NCBI GenBank assembly: GCA_002340765.1
Contig: DDMS01000055.1
Span: forward strand, 1,108 to 43,166
Reading direction: 5' to 3'
Source of the DNA: Flavobacteriaceae bacterium UBA2540
GTDB taxonomy: Bacteria > Bacteroidota > Bacteroidia > Flavobacteriales > Flavobacteriaceae
DNA: 42,059 nt
Of the stretch, positions 7,953-17,084 are shown in pieces. Positions within the stretch are counted from its first letter, which is position 1. Every line of letters begins with the position of its first letter. Position numbers and translations under genes: made by a program. The notes beneath the pieces are model-generated. The model was given only the letters and a program-made list of their open reading frames with translations, was not told the DNA's origin and did no database searches.

Positions 7953-8546
7953 ATGAGAAAAGTAGCTATTTTGGTCCTGGCTGCAGGTGCTTCTTCACGA
8001 ATGAAAACTCCAAAACAGTTGCTAAAAATTGGAAATCAAACACTTTTAGAACTCGTGCTTGAAAAAGCAAAAGCGTTGACTTCATTGCCTGTTTATTGTG
8101 TTTTAGGTGCCAATTCAACATTCATACAAAATGAAATTTCGACAGAAAATGTGGTGTTTATTTCCAACGAAAACCATTCAAAAGGTTTGAGCACGAGCAT
8201 TGTTGCAGGCGTTAATTATCTTGAAAAAAACGCCCCTTTTGTGTACAGCTTGCTGATTTTGTTGGCGGATCAACCTGACATTGACCTTCAATATTTAGAA
8301 AAATTGGTGCAATTGTCTGCTGAAAATCCCACACAAATAATCGCCTCAAAATATCGGAAAAACGTTGGTGTTCCCGCGGTTTTCCCAAAGTCATTTTTTA
8401 GTGACTTACAGGTTTTAGAAGGTGATTTTGGTGCCAAAGAATTCCTTCAACAACACAAAGACCAAATTATTTGCAGCAACCTCTCTCCTAGTTTGATTGA
8501 TATAGATACAAGAGAGGATTATGAAAACTACCTAAAACAAAGGTAA
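7953..8546 (+). CDS. MocA/MobA-like molybdenum cofactor nucleotidyltransferase
   Basis: This 197-residue GT-A-fold nucleotidyltransferase has the signature LAAGASSRMKTPKQLL at about residues 9-24 and a nucleotide/metal-binding LLADQPDID near residue 108. Its length and motif fit the MocA/MobA-like group that attaches CMP or GMP to molybdopterin. With XdhC directly upstream, MocA (cytidylyltransferase for the hydroxylase-type cofactor) is the most likely role. This is inferred from context; the sequence alone does not fix CTP versus GTP use. The gene ends 13 nt before the first short hairpin repeat of the transposase-associated cluster. Confidence 0.87.
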   Translation: MRKVAILVLAAGASSRMKTPKQLLKIGNQTLLELVLEKAKALTSLPVYCVLGANSTFIQNEISTENVVFISNENHSKGLSTSIVAGVNYLEKNAPFVYSLLILLADQPDIDLQYLEKLVQLSAENPTQIIASKYRKNVGVPAVFPKSFFSDLQVLEGDFGAKEFLQQHKDQIICSNLSPSLIDIDTREDYENYLKQR

Positions 8547-8558
8547 CATAAGAAAAAT

Positions 8559-8572
8559 AGCCATAAGCTCGA
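8559..8572 (+). repeat. REP-like hairpin repeat, copy 1
   Basis: The sequence AGCCATAAGCTCGA is the first of three occurrences of GCCATARGCTCG around a broken REP-associated transposase. About 45 nt starting here also align loosely with the sequence around copy 3 (GCTCG, then TAAGG, then a GGA segment). Confidence 0.5.
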
Positions 8573-8612
8573 CCCATTATGTAAGGTAGGAATTCAGTCC
8601 TGTTTATAAAAA

Positions 8613-8627
8613 GAGCCATAGGCTCGA
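8613..8627 (+). repeat. REP-like hairpin repeat, copy 2
   Basis: GAGCC-ATA-GGCTC forms a perfect 5-bp stem with a 3-nt loop, followed by GA. It lies 2 nt from the stop codon of the transposase pseudogene. Confidence 0.55.
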
Positions 8628-8628
8628 C

Positions 8629-9089
8629 CTATGTTAAATCCTCAAAAAAATAACGCTCATCGTAAGGAACCTCAAATTTCTCTAGAAATTTTAAATACTC
8701 CTCTTTAAAACTTTCTTTATGATGGTGTTTCTCTTGATTTGCAAGATAATTATACACATCATTTATCTGTGAATGACTGTATGAAAAAGCTCCATAACCC
8801 ACCTGCCATTCAAAACGATATAATAAAAACCTGTTGTCATTGATATGTTTTGAAGATTTGGCTTTTACGGTTTTCATTAATTCTGAAATAGAAACGGTCG
8901 GTTTTAAACCTAAAAAACAATGTACATGGTCTTCAACACCATTCACAATAATGGTTTTACAACCTGTTTCATTAATCAAATTTCCTATAACTGCAAAACG
9001 TCTTTCCTCCAGTATTAATGGAGAAGGGCTTCTCTATATTTTACTGTGAAACCCGCTTGAATGTATACTTGATGATAAGTATTTACCAT
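8629..9089 (-). pseudogene. IS200-like / REP-associated tyrosine transposase, broken
   Basis: The minus strand encodes a Y1 HUH transposase. The intact part contains VEDHVHCFLGLKP (the HUH metal-binding pair), FEWQVGYGAFSYSHSQIN and VYNYLANQEKHH, which carries the catalytic tyrosine region. The N-terminus is broken. Starting at ATG 9089 the frame reads MVNTYHQVYIQAGFTVKYRE and LLH, then an in-frame TAA followed by YWRKDV. A missing base in a T run shifts into FAVIGNLINETGCKTIIVN. Restoring one base gives 462 nt, about 153 codons, the usual length for this family. One nonsense codon plus one frameshift make it inactive. It is flanked on both sides by short hairpin repeats of the kind such transposases act on. 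Confidence 0.85.
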
Positions 9090-9137
9090 AATTTCTTCTT
9101 TTTCACCGGATTTAAATCCAAAGTTACAAAATAGTTC

Positions 9138-9150
9138 ATCCCTATGGGAT
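9138..9150 (+). repeat. REP-like hairpin, second type
   Basis: ATCCC-TAT-GGGAT is a perfect 5-bp stem with a 3-nt loop. It has the same geometry as the GAGCC-ATA-GGCTC hairpin with different stem bases. It lies between the transposase start and repeat copy 3. Confidence 0.4.
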
Positions 9151-9168
9151 TTTACTCTGATGCATGAA

Positions 9169-9181
9169 AGCCATAGGCTCG
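9169..9181 (+). repeat. REP-like hairpin repeat, copy 3
   Basis: AGCCATAGGCTCG repeats copy 2 on the other side of the transposase pseudogene, in the same orientation. Confidence 0.5.
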
Positions 9182-9212
9182 TTTTATTTTATAAGGCTGG
9201 ACTTTATTACAA

Positions 9213-10751
9213 TCACCCCAACCAACGATCTCTATCCAAACTTCGATATTGAATGGCTTCTGCAATGTGTTCTGGAGCGATTTTTTCAGAATTTACCAAA
9301 TCAGCAATGGTTCTGGATACTTTTAAAATTCGGTCATAGGCCCTTGCAGAAAGGTTTAGTTTTTCCATAGCAGATTTGATTAACTGTTTACTTTGATCAT
9401 TCAGTGCACAGTATTTTCGAATGTGTTTTACATTCATTTGGGCATTATAGTGCAGGGTTTCAAAATCTTTAAAGCGTTCTGACTGAATTTCTCTTGCTGC
9501 TGTTACTCGTTTTCTGATGTCTACGGAAGATTCGCCTTTTCGTTCGTCGGATAATTTTTCAAATGGCACAGGAGTTACTTCAATATGAATGTCAATTCTG
9601 TCTAATAAAGGTCCTGAAATTTTACTCAAATAACGTTGCATTTCTTGAGGAGAGGAGGTCATAGGCGAATTTGGGTCATTAAAATAACCACTTGGACTTG
9701 GATTCATACTTGCTACCAACATAAAACTACTTGGATAGGTAACTGTGAATTTGGCTCTAGAAATACACACTTCTCTATCTTCTAATGGTTGGCGCATTAC
9801 TTCCAATACTGAGCGTTGAAACTCGGGCAATTCATCCAAAAATAATACGCCATTATGAGAAAGTGAAATTTCGCCAGGTTGAGGCAGGTTGTTTCCTCCT
9901 CCAATTAATGCAATGTTTGAAATGGTATGATGTGGACTTCTGAAAGGTCGTTGATACATTAAACCGTTATTTTTTACTTTTCCAACTACGGAATGAATTT
10001 TAGTGGTTTCCAAAGCTTCGTGCATAGTCATTGGAGGCAAAATAGAAGGTAATCGTTTGGCTAACATCGTTTTACCAGAACCTGGAGGTCCAATCAAAAT
10101 AATATTATGGCCCCCTGCAGCTGCAATTTCCATACAGCGTTTGATAGATTCTTGCCCTTTGACATCAGAAAAATCGTGCTCAGGAAAATCGACATTTTTA
10201 TAAAACTCTGTGCGAGTATCAACGATGGTAGGTTCAATCTTTTGTTCGCCACTAAAATGATTGATTACTTGCAGAATATTGTCAACTCCCAATACTTCAA
10301 TATCATTCACGATGGCTGCTTCTTTGGCATTTTGTGTTGGTAAAATAAAATACTTAAAACCTTCTTCACGGGCTTTAATGGCAATGGGCAATGCACCTTT
10401 GATGGGTTGTAAACTTCCGTCTAAAGACAATTCGCCCATAATAATATACTTGTCAATTTCGTTGGAAATGATTTGATGTGAAGCTGCCAAAATCCCCACT
10501 GCCAAAGTTAAATCATAGGCAGCACCTTCTTTTCTGATATCAGCAGGTGCCATATTGATGATGATTTTTTTTCCAGGAAGTGAATAATTGTTGTTTTTAA
10601 GTGCCGCAGAAATCCGAAAAGAACTTTCAATAACTGCTTTGTCTGGCAAACCTACTAAATGATAGCCAATTCCTTTGTCAATATTAACCTCAACAGTGAT
10701 GGTGGTTGCTTCAATACCAAAAACTGCTGAACCATAAACTTTTACTAGCAT
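9213..10751 (-). CDS. comM: YifB/ComM family Mg-chelatase-like AAA+ ATPase
   Basis: This is a 512-residue AAA+ protein. The N-terminal Lon-like (ChlI/YifB) domain covers about residues 1-170, with GLPDKAVIESSFRISAAL and INMAPADIRKEGAAYDLTLA. The ATPase domain has Walker A GPPGSGKT at residues 221-228 and Walker B GVLFLDELPEF at 301-311. A C-terminal Mg-chelatase domain ends in SLDRDRWLG. ComM is a hexameric helicase that promotes branch migration during integration of transformed DNA. YifB homologues are also common in bacteria with no known competence, so its role here is not certain. It stands alone, minus strand, downstream of ppc. Confidence 0.94.
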   Translation of the reverse strand: MLVKVYGSAVFGIEATTITVEVNIDKGIGYHLVGLPDKAVIESSFRISAALKNNNYSLPGKKIIINMAPADIRKEGAAYDLTLAVGILAASHQIISNEIDKYIIMGELSLDGSLQPIKGALPIAIKAREEGFKYFILPTQNAKEAAIVNDIEVLGVDNILQVINHFSGEQKIEPTIVDTRTEFYKNVDFPEHDFSDVKGQESIKRCMEIAAAGGHNIILIGPPGSGKTMLAKRLPSILPPMTMHEALETTKIHSVVGKVKNNGLMYQRPFRSPHHTISNIALIGGGNNLPQPGEISLSHNGVLFLDELPEFQRSVLEVMRQPLEDREVCISRAKFTVTYPSSFMLVASMNPSPSGYFNDPNSPMTSSPQEMQRYLSKISGPLLDRIDIHIEVTPVPFEKLSDERKGESSVDIRKRVTAAREIQSERFKDFETLHYNAQMNVKHIRKYCALNDQSKQLIKSAMEKLNLSARAYDRILKVSRTIADLVNSEKIAPEHIAEAIQYRSLDRDRWLG

Positions 10752-10832
10752 ATTTTTTTTGTTTAAAAATACAGAAAAAAACCATGCTAGCTGTGATTTA
10801 TTTTGATTGTATTGATTCTAGACATTTTTAGG

Positions 10833-10898
10833 CCACAAATATTACGAATTCAAACTTACTATTTCCAAAAATCAGTAAAAATCTTTGGGATTCGTGGG
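10833..10898. repeat. imperfect inverted repeat in the comM-ppc gap
   Basis: The left arm CCACAAAT...ACGAATTC and right arm GGGATTCGTGGG are imperfect complements (CCACRAAT). It resembles a decayed copy of an intergenic palindromic repeat. The rest of the 207-nt gap shows nothing I can name. Confidence 0.3.
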
Positions 10899-10958
10899 TA
10901 ATTTTATTCAACAGTTTTTGACAATAGGAATGTATCACTACCTAAATCAAAACTCCAA

Positions 10959-13538
10959 TTAAGCCGAATTTCTACTAGCATTGATATTTCCAAACAACGA
11001 GCGCATCACCATTTTTTCAAAGACTTCAATTTCTTCAGATTCAGGGTCTTTCTTTTGTAATTCTTGAATTTTTATCAAGGCATATTGTTGGATTGTTAGC
11101 AATGGCAACACGATTTTTTCACGGATTTCAATAGAGGCTTTTCCTACCGGAAAATCTTCCATCAATTCATTGTAACCTGCCAATTTTAACAACAATCGTT
11201 TAGTGGTTGAATATTCTTCGTAAATCAGTTTCCAAAAGTCACCGAAAATTGGATCATTAGCCATGTATCGTGTCAATGCAAAAAAAGACTTTTTCAAACT
11301 CATCATACTGTTTTCGAGCAACGTTCTAAAGAAATCAGAAGCGTGGTAGAACTCAATAATTTCATCAAAACGTCCTGCATCTTCATATTTTTTTAAAGCA
11401 GTACCTACTCCAAAAAATCCTGGAACATTTTGCTTTAATTGACTCCAACTTCCCACAAAAGGAATGGCTCTTAATGACACAAAATCCAACGTATCAGAAG
11501 TAGAACGTTTGCTTGGTCTGCTGCCAATATTCGTTTTAGCATAATATTTTAGTGTACTCATTTTCTCTAGGTAGGGCAAAAACTGTGGATGATTTTTAAA
11601 ATCAATATAGGTTTTATAGCTTGTTAAAGCCATATCTTCAATGAGTTCTCTGTGATGACCATTCAATTGATCTTTCGTAAACATTTCATTTTTAATTCCT
11701 GAACTTAGCAATTGTTCTAAATTAAATTGCGATGATTCTTCTGTGCCAAAATTTGAGCTAATTGTTTGACCTTGAATGGTTAACTGAATTTCTTTGTCTT
11801 CAATTGTTGGTCCTAAAGAAGCGTAAAATTGGTGTGTTTTTCCTCCACCTCTTGCGGGAGGTCCCCCTCTTCCATCGAAGAAAATGACTTCTACGTCAAA
11901 TTCTCTAGAGATTTTTGTAAGTGCTTCTTTGGCTTTGAAAATTCCCCAATTCGCCATCAAATATCCCCCATCTTTTGTTCCATCAGAAAAACCCAACATT
12001 ACAGTTTGTTTGTTTTTTCTTTTTGTCAAATGATATCTATACGCATGATTTGAATATAAAGTTCGCATCACCTGACTAGAATTTTCTAAATCGTCAACAG
12101 TTTCAAAAAGCGGAATAACATCTACAGGCAATTCGTTTTCAAATCCACACAAATTGAGCATGCCAAAAGTTTGCATCACATTTAATGCTGATTGATTGTT
12201 GCTAATAATATACCTATTTGCACCTCGTTCACCATTTCTTTGTTGAATGGTTTTCAAAGCATAAATGGATTCAATGGTGCTTACGGACATTTCATCTGAC
12301 AAAATGCTTGGTTCAATTTTCCCTTTGACCAATGACAAAATTTCAATTTGTTCAGCTTCAGAAAGTGAGTGGTAATTTTTTGGAAATGTAGTATCACCAG
12401 TGGCTAACAAATCTGTGACAATTTGCGTAAATGCTTGGTGATGTACTCTGCTATCTTGTCTGATATCAAGAGTCGCAAAATGAAATCCAAAAATGCGCAC
12501 TTTATTAATAAAATCGTTTAATTCTTCAATAAACAACGATTGATGTTGTTTTTCGATAATATCTCTGGCTGCATACAATTCATCCAACAATATTTTTTGA
12601 GAAAAATTAATTTTCTCATAACTACGAATCACGTGTTTGTACAATCGTTTTTCTACTCTTGACAAAATTTCTTGAACACCATTAAAAGTGAAACGTCTTT
12701 TGAGACGTCTTACATCTCTGTAATAATTTCTAAGAATGGTTTGACGCAATCTTTCAGCAACATCCAAAGTGATTTGGGTAGTCACAAACGGATTTCCATC
12801 TCTGTCTCCACCAGGCCAAAACCCTAGGTCAATAATTTCATTATCAATAGGTTTTCCGTCGTAAATATTGTCTTGAATGTAGTTATAAATTTTGCTAACT
12901 GAATGATAAAAGACGTTTTCTAGGTACCAAATCAAGCTGACAGCTTCGTCAAATGGCGTTGGTTTTTTCTTTTTATAAAATGGTGTTTTTCCTAACTGAG
13001 CCAACAGTTTTTTGATGAGTAATAAATCATCATTTCTGATGGCTTTGTCCAAATCAGTAATGATTCCCAAAACACTTCCAGGGTAAAATTGTGTTGGGTG
13101 CGCCGTCAATACCACTCGAACTTTAAAATCTTCTAAATGATTTTTTAGCACTTCTTTTTTATCATTAAGATGAGCAATTTCCTTCGAGTTTCTGAGTGTT
13201 CCAATTCCGTCCATATTATTCACAATTGGAAAGGCTGCATCTTCAATGGCATCAAACAAAACTACTTGACGTTCAATATATTGAATAAAACGAAATAGCA
13301 AATCTTTTTCTTCTTTCTCAGTTGGATTTTCTTGATATTTTTTAAAGAAAGTAGCTATGATTTCAGTTGGATTTTTACCTTCTTGAAATCCTTTTTCACA
13401 AATTTTATGAAAAAGCGGAAGCATCACACCTGTATTGTTAATAGAATCAAAAGGGAGTGTGATAAATATGCTATTGTAAATTTGATATTTAGACAGCACA
13501 TTATTATTAAATCTTGCCAATTTTGGAATAGCAGTCAT
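10959..13538 (-). CDS. ppc: phosphoenolpyruvate carboxylase (Bacteroidota type)
   Basis: This 859-residue enzyme carboxylates PEP to oxaloacetate for anaplerosis. Landmarks are VLTAHPTQFYPG at about residues 143-154 (catalytic histidine; most families read TAHPTE), FWPGGDRDGNPFVT near residue 245, and the arginine-rich active-site loop FFDGRGGPPARGGGKTH near residue 553. The canonical loop starts FHGRGG, so the first histidine is aspartate here. A later block reads LRAIPFVGSWSQLKQNVPGF. The C-terminus NASRNSA is unlike the usual NTG ending. Length is near the bacterial norm of about 880. The divergence is spread evenly and all catalytic arginines remain, so I read it as an atypical but functional clade. 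Confidence 0.9.
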   Translation of the reverse strand: MTAIPKLARFNNNVLSKYQIYNSIFITLPFDSINNTGVMLPLFHKICEKGFQEGKNPTEIIATFFKKYQENPTEKEEKDLLFRFIQYIERQVVLFDAIEDAAFPIVNNMDGIGTLRNSKEIAHLNDKKEVLKNHLEDFKVRVVLTAHPTQFYPGSVLGIITDLDKAIRNDDLLLIKKLLAQLGKTPFYKKKKPTPFDEAVSLIWYLENVFYHSVSKIYNYIQDNIYDGKPIDNEIIDLGFWPGGDRDGNPFVTTQITLDVAERLRQTILRNYYRDVRRLKRRFTFNGVQEILSRVEKRLYKHVIRSYEKINFSQKILLDELYAARDIIEKQHQSLFIEELNDFINKVRIFGFHFATLDIRQDSRVHHQAFTQIVTDLLATGDTTFPKNYHSLSEAEQIEILSLVKGKIEPSILSDEMSVSTIESIYALKTIQQRNGERGANRYIISNNQSALNVMQTFGMLNLCGFENELPVDVIPLFETVDDLENSSQVMRTLYSNHAYRYHLTKRKNKQTVMLGFSDGTKDGGYLMANWGIFKAKEALTKISREFDVEVIFFDGRGGPPARGGGKTHQFYASLGPTIEDKEIQLTIQGQTISSNFGTEESSQFNLEQLLSSGIKNEMFTKDQLNGHHRELIEDMALTSYKTYIDFKNHPQFLPYLEKMSTLKYYAKTNIGSRPSKRSTSDTLDFVSLRAIPFVGSWSQLKQNVPGFFGVGTALKKYEDAGRFDEIIEFYHASDFFRTLLENSMMSLKKSFFALTRYMANDPIFGDFWKLIYEEYSTTKRLLLKLAGYNELMEDFPVGKASIEIREKIVLPLLTIQQYALIKIQELQKKDPESEEIEVFEKMVMRSLFGNINASRNSA

Positions 13539-13722
13539 TATAGATGGGTTTTATTTTGTGAAATTACAAAAAACCTAAATTAAAAAAGCTAGATTTTTAT
13601 AAATAATGCTCAAAATAATTACGAAAACGATATAAATTCGAGTAATAAATTGTCAAAAGTTTAGTTTCTGAACAAAAAGGGTTTGTTTTGTTTAAAAAGT
13701 CTCTGTTGTTTGAAAAGTTTAA

Positions 13723-13753
13723 GACCTCTCAGGCTTTTGAAACCTGTCAAGTC
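13723..13753. repeat. interspersed hairpin repeat, copy A (degenerate)
   Basis: The arms GACCTCTCAGG and CCTGTCAAGTC surround a short T/A-rich centre. It is a degenerate member of the family whose best copy is at 19343-19373. It lies between ppc and dsbD and is followed by AT-rich sequence repeating the word ATTCGTAATT, up to the dsbD stop. Confidence 0.6.
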
Positions 13754-13791
13754 ATAGAATTCGTAATTCGTAATTTTTAATTCGTAATTAA

Positions 13792-15750
13792 TTAAAAATT
13801 CTTCAAACCAGTTTCTAACCAGTTCTGATACGTTGCAATATCTGTGTATTGTTGTGGTGAATTTAAAATTTCCAATTCATGACTCATCAAAACATAAAAA
13901 GGTTGTGAAGCATTGTTGAAATTTACTACTTGAAAAGTTGCCCATTTGTCACCCACCGTTTTGATTTCTTTGGTTTTTCCATTGTCTTTTAAGAAGGTAA
14001 ATTGAGCTTCTTTTGGCAATTCTTTTTCATTGTCATCCACATATAATGAAATTAAAATATACTCATTTTTCAGGAGTGAATATACTTTGGGATCACTCCA
14101 AACATTCTCTTCCATTTTACGACAATTTACACAAGCCCATCCTGTAAAATCAAGCAAAATTGGTTTATTTTGAAGTTTTGAAACAGCCAAACCTTCATCA
14201 AAATCTTTGTAACAATTCAATCCTAAAGGACACTCGTTTTCTTGTTCATAAATACTATAAAATTGTGGTGGAGGAAAACCACTCAATAAACTCAAATTCC
14301 ACGTTGGATTTTTCAAGACTCCAGGTGAAATATATACTACAAAAGCCAAAATGAAAATTCCAAAAGAAATTCTTGAAAACGACAATTTTTTTATGGGAGA
14401 ATCATGTGGAAATTTGATTTTTGCAAATAAATACAAAGCTAAAAGCATGAAAATCAATATCCAAATTCCGATAAAGAGTTCTCTTTTTAGAATTCCCCAA
14501 TGACCTACTAAATCAGCATTTGACAGGAATTTAATTGAAAAAGCCAACTCAATAAAACCTAAAATAACTTTGGTAGTATTTAACCATCCTCCAGATTTTG
14601 GTAATGAATGTAACCAATTTGGAAACAAGGCAAACAAAGCAAAAGGCAAAGCCAATGACAAGCCAAAACCAGTCATTCCTGCAGTTAATTGGGTTGCGCC
14701 ACCATCAGAAGTTAATGAACCCGCCAATAATGAGCCCAAAATGGGTCCTGTACATGAAAATGAAACGATGGCTAACGTAAATGCCATAAAAAAAATTCCT
14801 AAATATCCACCAACAGAAGATGCTGAATCCATTTTGTCCCCCCAAGAACTTGGCAAGGTGATTTCGTAAAATCCGAAGAATGAAAATGCAAAGAAAACTA
14901 AGATTACAAAAAAGAAAATATTCAACCAAATATTGGTTGAAATCGTATTTAAAATTTCAGGATTTAGGTTGTCTAAAAAGTGAAAAGGAACGCTTAATAG
15001 CATGTAAATTAATATAATAAAAAATCCGTATAAAATCGCATTCCAAGTTCCTTTTTTCTTGTTGGATGATTGTTTCGTGAAAAATGACACCGTTAATGGA
15101 ATCATTGGAAAAACGCAAGGCGTCAACAAAGCCAACAAACCACCCACAAAACCCAATATAAAAATGCCCATCAAACCAGTTGATTTCTCGGAATTTGTAG
15201 TTGAAGTTTCCGTTAAAAGTTCCTTGTTTTTTAGATCTAATTTGAGTTTTTGAGACAATTCTTTGCTTCGTTCGTCAATAGAAATGGTTTCGCTTACTAT
15301 TTTTCCTTGCAAAGAAATGGTGAAATTTTCATCAATGTTGATACAAGCTGTTTCGCAAACTTGTCCGAAAAAATTCAGTTTTATTTGCGAAATTTCTTTG
15401 TTGGTCAATTGAATTCTTTGTATAATAATGGCTTTTTCTTTGAAAACAATTTCTTCTTTTTCCCAAACATCTGAATACTTTTTAAAAGGACTTTCTTCTT
15501 TGGCTTTCCCAACTAAAATATAGCCAGTTTCGCCTTCTTGCATCGTAATTTCTAGAGGCAAAGAGGCATTTTCAGGATTGTACTGAGAATATAAATACCA
15601 ACCTTTGAAGAGTTGGGCTTTGAAGACAATGTCAAACTCCATTTCAGAAATCTTTTTCACTTCAGTAGAGAGTAAAATCGGATTTTCTGAGGATTGTCCT
15701 TTTGCAAAAAAGGCAGTTAAAAGGAAAAATATAATGATAAATTTCTTCAT
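13792..15750 (-). CDS. dsbD: thiol:disulfide interchange protein DsbD
   Basis: This 652-residue membrane protein carries electrons from cytoplasmic thioredoxin to the periplasm. An N-terminal signal peptide (MKKFIIIFFLLTAFFAKGQS) leads to a periplasmic alpha-like domain with the cysteine pair in VCETACI. A central eight-helix DsbD domain follows, holding the two redox cysteines in LLTPCVFPMIP (near residue 211) and FSCTGPILG. The C-terminal thioredoxin-like domain has WACVNC near residue 540. All three expected cysteine pairs are present. Its start overlaps the tilS stop by 4 nt, so the two are translationally coupled. Confidence 0.93.
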   Translation of the reverse strand: MKKFIIIFFLLTAFFAKGQSSENPILLSTEVKKISEMEFDIVFKAQLFKGWYLYSQYNPENASLPLEITMQEGETGYILVGKAKEESPFKKYSDVWEKEEIVFKEKAIIIQRIQLTNKEISQIKLNFFGQVCETACINIDENFTISLQGKIVSETISIDERSKELSQKLKLDLKNKELLTETSTTNSEKSTGLMGIFILGFVGGLLALLTPCVFPMIPLTVSFFTKQSSNKKKGTWNAILYGFFIILIYMLLSVPFHFLDNLNPEILNTISTNIWLNIFFFVILVFFAFSFFGFYEITLPSSWGDKMDSASSVGGYLGIFFMAFTLAIVSFSCTGPILGSLLAGSLTSDGGATQLTAGMTGFGLSLALPFALFALFPNWLHSLPKSGGWLNTTKVILGFIELAFSIKFLSNADLVGHWGILKRELFIGIWILIFMLLALYLFAKIKFPHDSPIKKLSFSRISFGIFILAFVVYISPGVLKNPTWNLSLLSGFPPPQFYSIYEQENECPLGLNCYKDFDEGLAVSKLQNKPILLDFTGWACVNCRKMEENVWSDPKVYSLLKNEYILISLYVDDNEKELPKEAQFTFLKDNGKTKEIKTVGDKWATFQVVNFNNASQPFYVLMSHELEILNSPQQYTDIATYQNWLETGLKNF

Positions 15751-17063
15751 GTTTTGTAGGTAATTTTTAAAGGACTATTTGTTGCTTTTGATGCTAAAAA
15801 ACGTCTGTCTTGTCTGAGGTTTATAATCCAAATCACTTCATTTTCGGCAGTGCAAAGCAACCAAATATTTTCTTTTTCAAAAAGCGAAAATTTTTCATCT
15901 TTAAAATACTTGCTTACTTTCTTTTTCCCTTGCATTTCTGTTGGGTAAAAGTAGTCACCATTTTCCCATTTTCTGAGAATTAATGGAAACTTTAACAAGG
16001 TTTTATCAGTATAAATACTTTGGTTGTTTTTGATGATTTCCGAGTCAACTTGCTCAAAATACAAATGAATTGGAAATAGTATTTCTTCTTGATTTTCTTC
16101 AATTTTGAAAAGGAATTTATCTAATTTTGATGATTGAATTGCTGTTAAAATTAAGTGTTTACGGTCTTTTAAAAGTACATGTGAATTAGAAAAAACTTGT
16201 TTGCCAGATTGTGCTGAAAGCAATTCATACACATTATCCCATTCTTTAAAATGAAAATCTTTTAAAGTTTGATACAAAAAAACTTTTGGGTTTCGCAGCT
16301 GATTAATTTTTGAAATTTCAAACCAAACCACTCCTTTTTCATTTGAGATTATTTCTTTTGAATATTCTTGAACAGTATCTTCAATCAATTGTTGAGATTC
16401 TTGCAAATTTGTGAGAGTTTTTGAAAAAGAATCTAACAAACTTGGATTGATTTCTATCAAAATTGGCACAATTTGATGCCTAATTTTATTTCTGATGTAT
16501 TTTGTGGATGCATTGCTGAAATCTTCTCTCCATTCTAAATGGATTTCTTTAGCATATTCCAAGATTTCAGCTCTTGAAAAAGGCAACAAAGGACGAATGA
16601 TATTTCCGTTTTTCTCAGGAATTCCAGTAAATCCCTCTAAACCTGAACCACGAGTTAGGTTAATTAAAAAAGTTTCCAAATTGTCATCTGCATGATGAGC
16701 AGTCAAAATGTAATCAAATTGTTGTGTTGTTGCCAATTCTTGAAACCATTGATACCGCAATTTTCTGGCTGCAATTTGAATAGAGGTTTTATGTTTTTGA
16801 GCGTAAATTTCAGTATCGAAATGAATTGTAAAAATATGATTATCTAATATTTGAGCAAATTTTATAACAAACTTTTCATCCAAATCACTTTCTTTATTTC
16901 TGAGTTTAAAATTGCAGTGTGCCAAAGAAACTGAAAGTTTTAATTGATTGCACAAATGAGTCAAAACTACAGAATCCAATCCTCCAGAAATCGCAATCAA
17001 CAACTTTTTATCCTTTAAAAAAGGAAAATGATTGTCAATATGATTGCTGAATTTTTGGAACAT
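15747..17063 (-). CDS. tilS: tRNA(Ile)-lysidine synthetase TilS
   Basis: This 438-residue ATP-dependent enzyme adds lysine to C34 of tRNA-Ile(CAU) so that it decodes AUA. The PP-loop SGGLDS is at residues 26-31. The N-terminal domain also shows LAHCNFKLR and LTAHHADDNLETFLINLTRG, both typical of TilS. After a linker, the C-terminal domain carries KFPLILRKWENGDYFYPT and KKVSKYFKDEK, the substrate-binding region. Length is normal. It lies 21 nt downstream of the alpha/beta hydrolase and overlaps dsbD by 4 nt. Confidence 0.95.
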   Translation of the reverse strand: MFQKFSNHIDNHFPFLKDKKLLIAISGGLDSVVLTHLCNQLKLSVSLAHCNFKLRNKESDLDEKFVIKFAQILDNHIFTIHFDTEIYAQKHKTSIQIAARKLRYQWFQELATTQQFDYILTAHHADDNLETFLINLTRGSGLEGFTGIPEKNGNIIRPLLPFSRAEILEYAKEIHLEWREDFSNASTKYIRNKIRHQIVPILIEINPSLLDSFSKTLTNLQESQQLIEDTVQEYSKEIISNEKGVVWFEISKINQLRNPKVFLYQTLKDFHFKEWDNVYELLSAQSGKQVFSNSHVLLKDRKHLILTAIQSSKLDKFLFKIEENQEEILFPIHLYFEQVDSEIIKNNQSIYTDKTLLKFPLILRKWENGDYFYPTEMQGKKKVSKYFKDEKFSLFEKENIWLLCTAENEVIWIINLRQDRRFLASKATNSPLKITYKT

Positions 17064-17084
17064 TTCAGGTCAAATGTATGCTTT

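Noticed and set aside
13754..13795. Tandem ATTCGTAATT-like words before the dsbD stop as a regulatory site
   Set aside because: They look like simple AT-rich degenerate sequence without symmetry or spacing that suggests a binding site.
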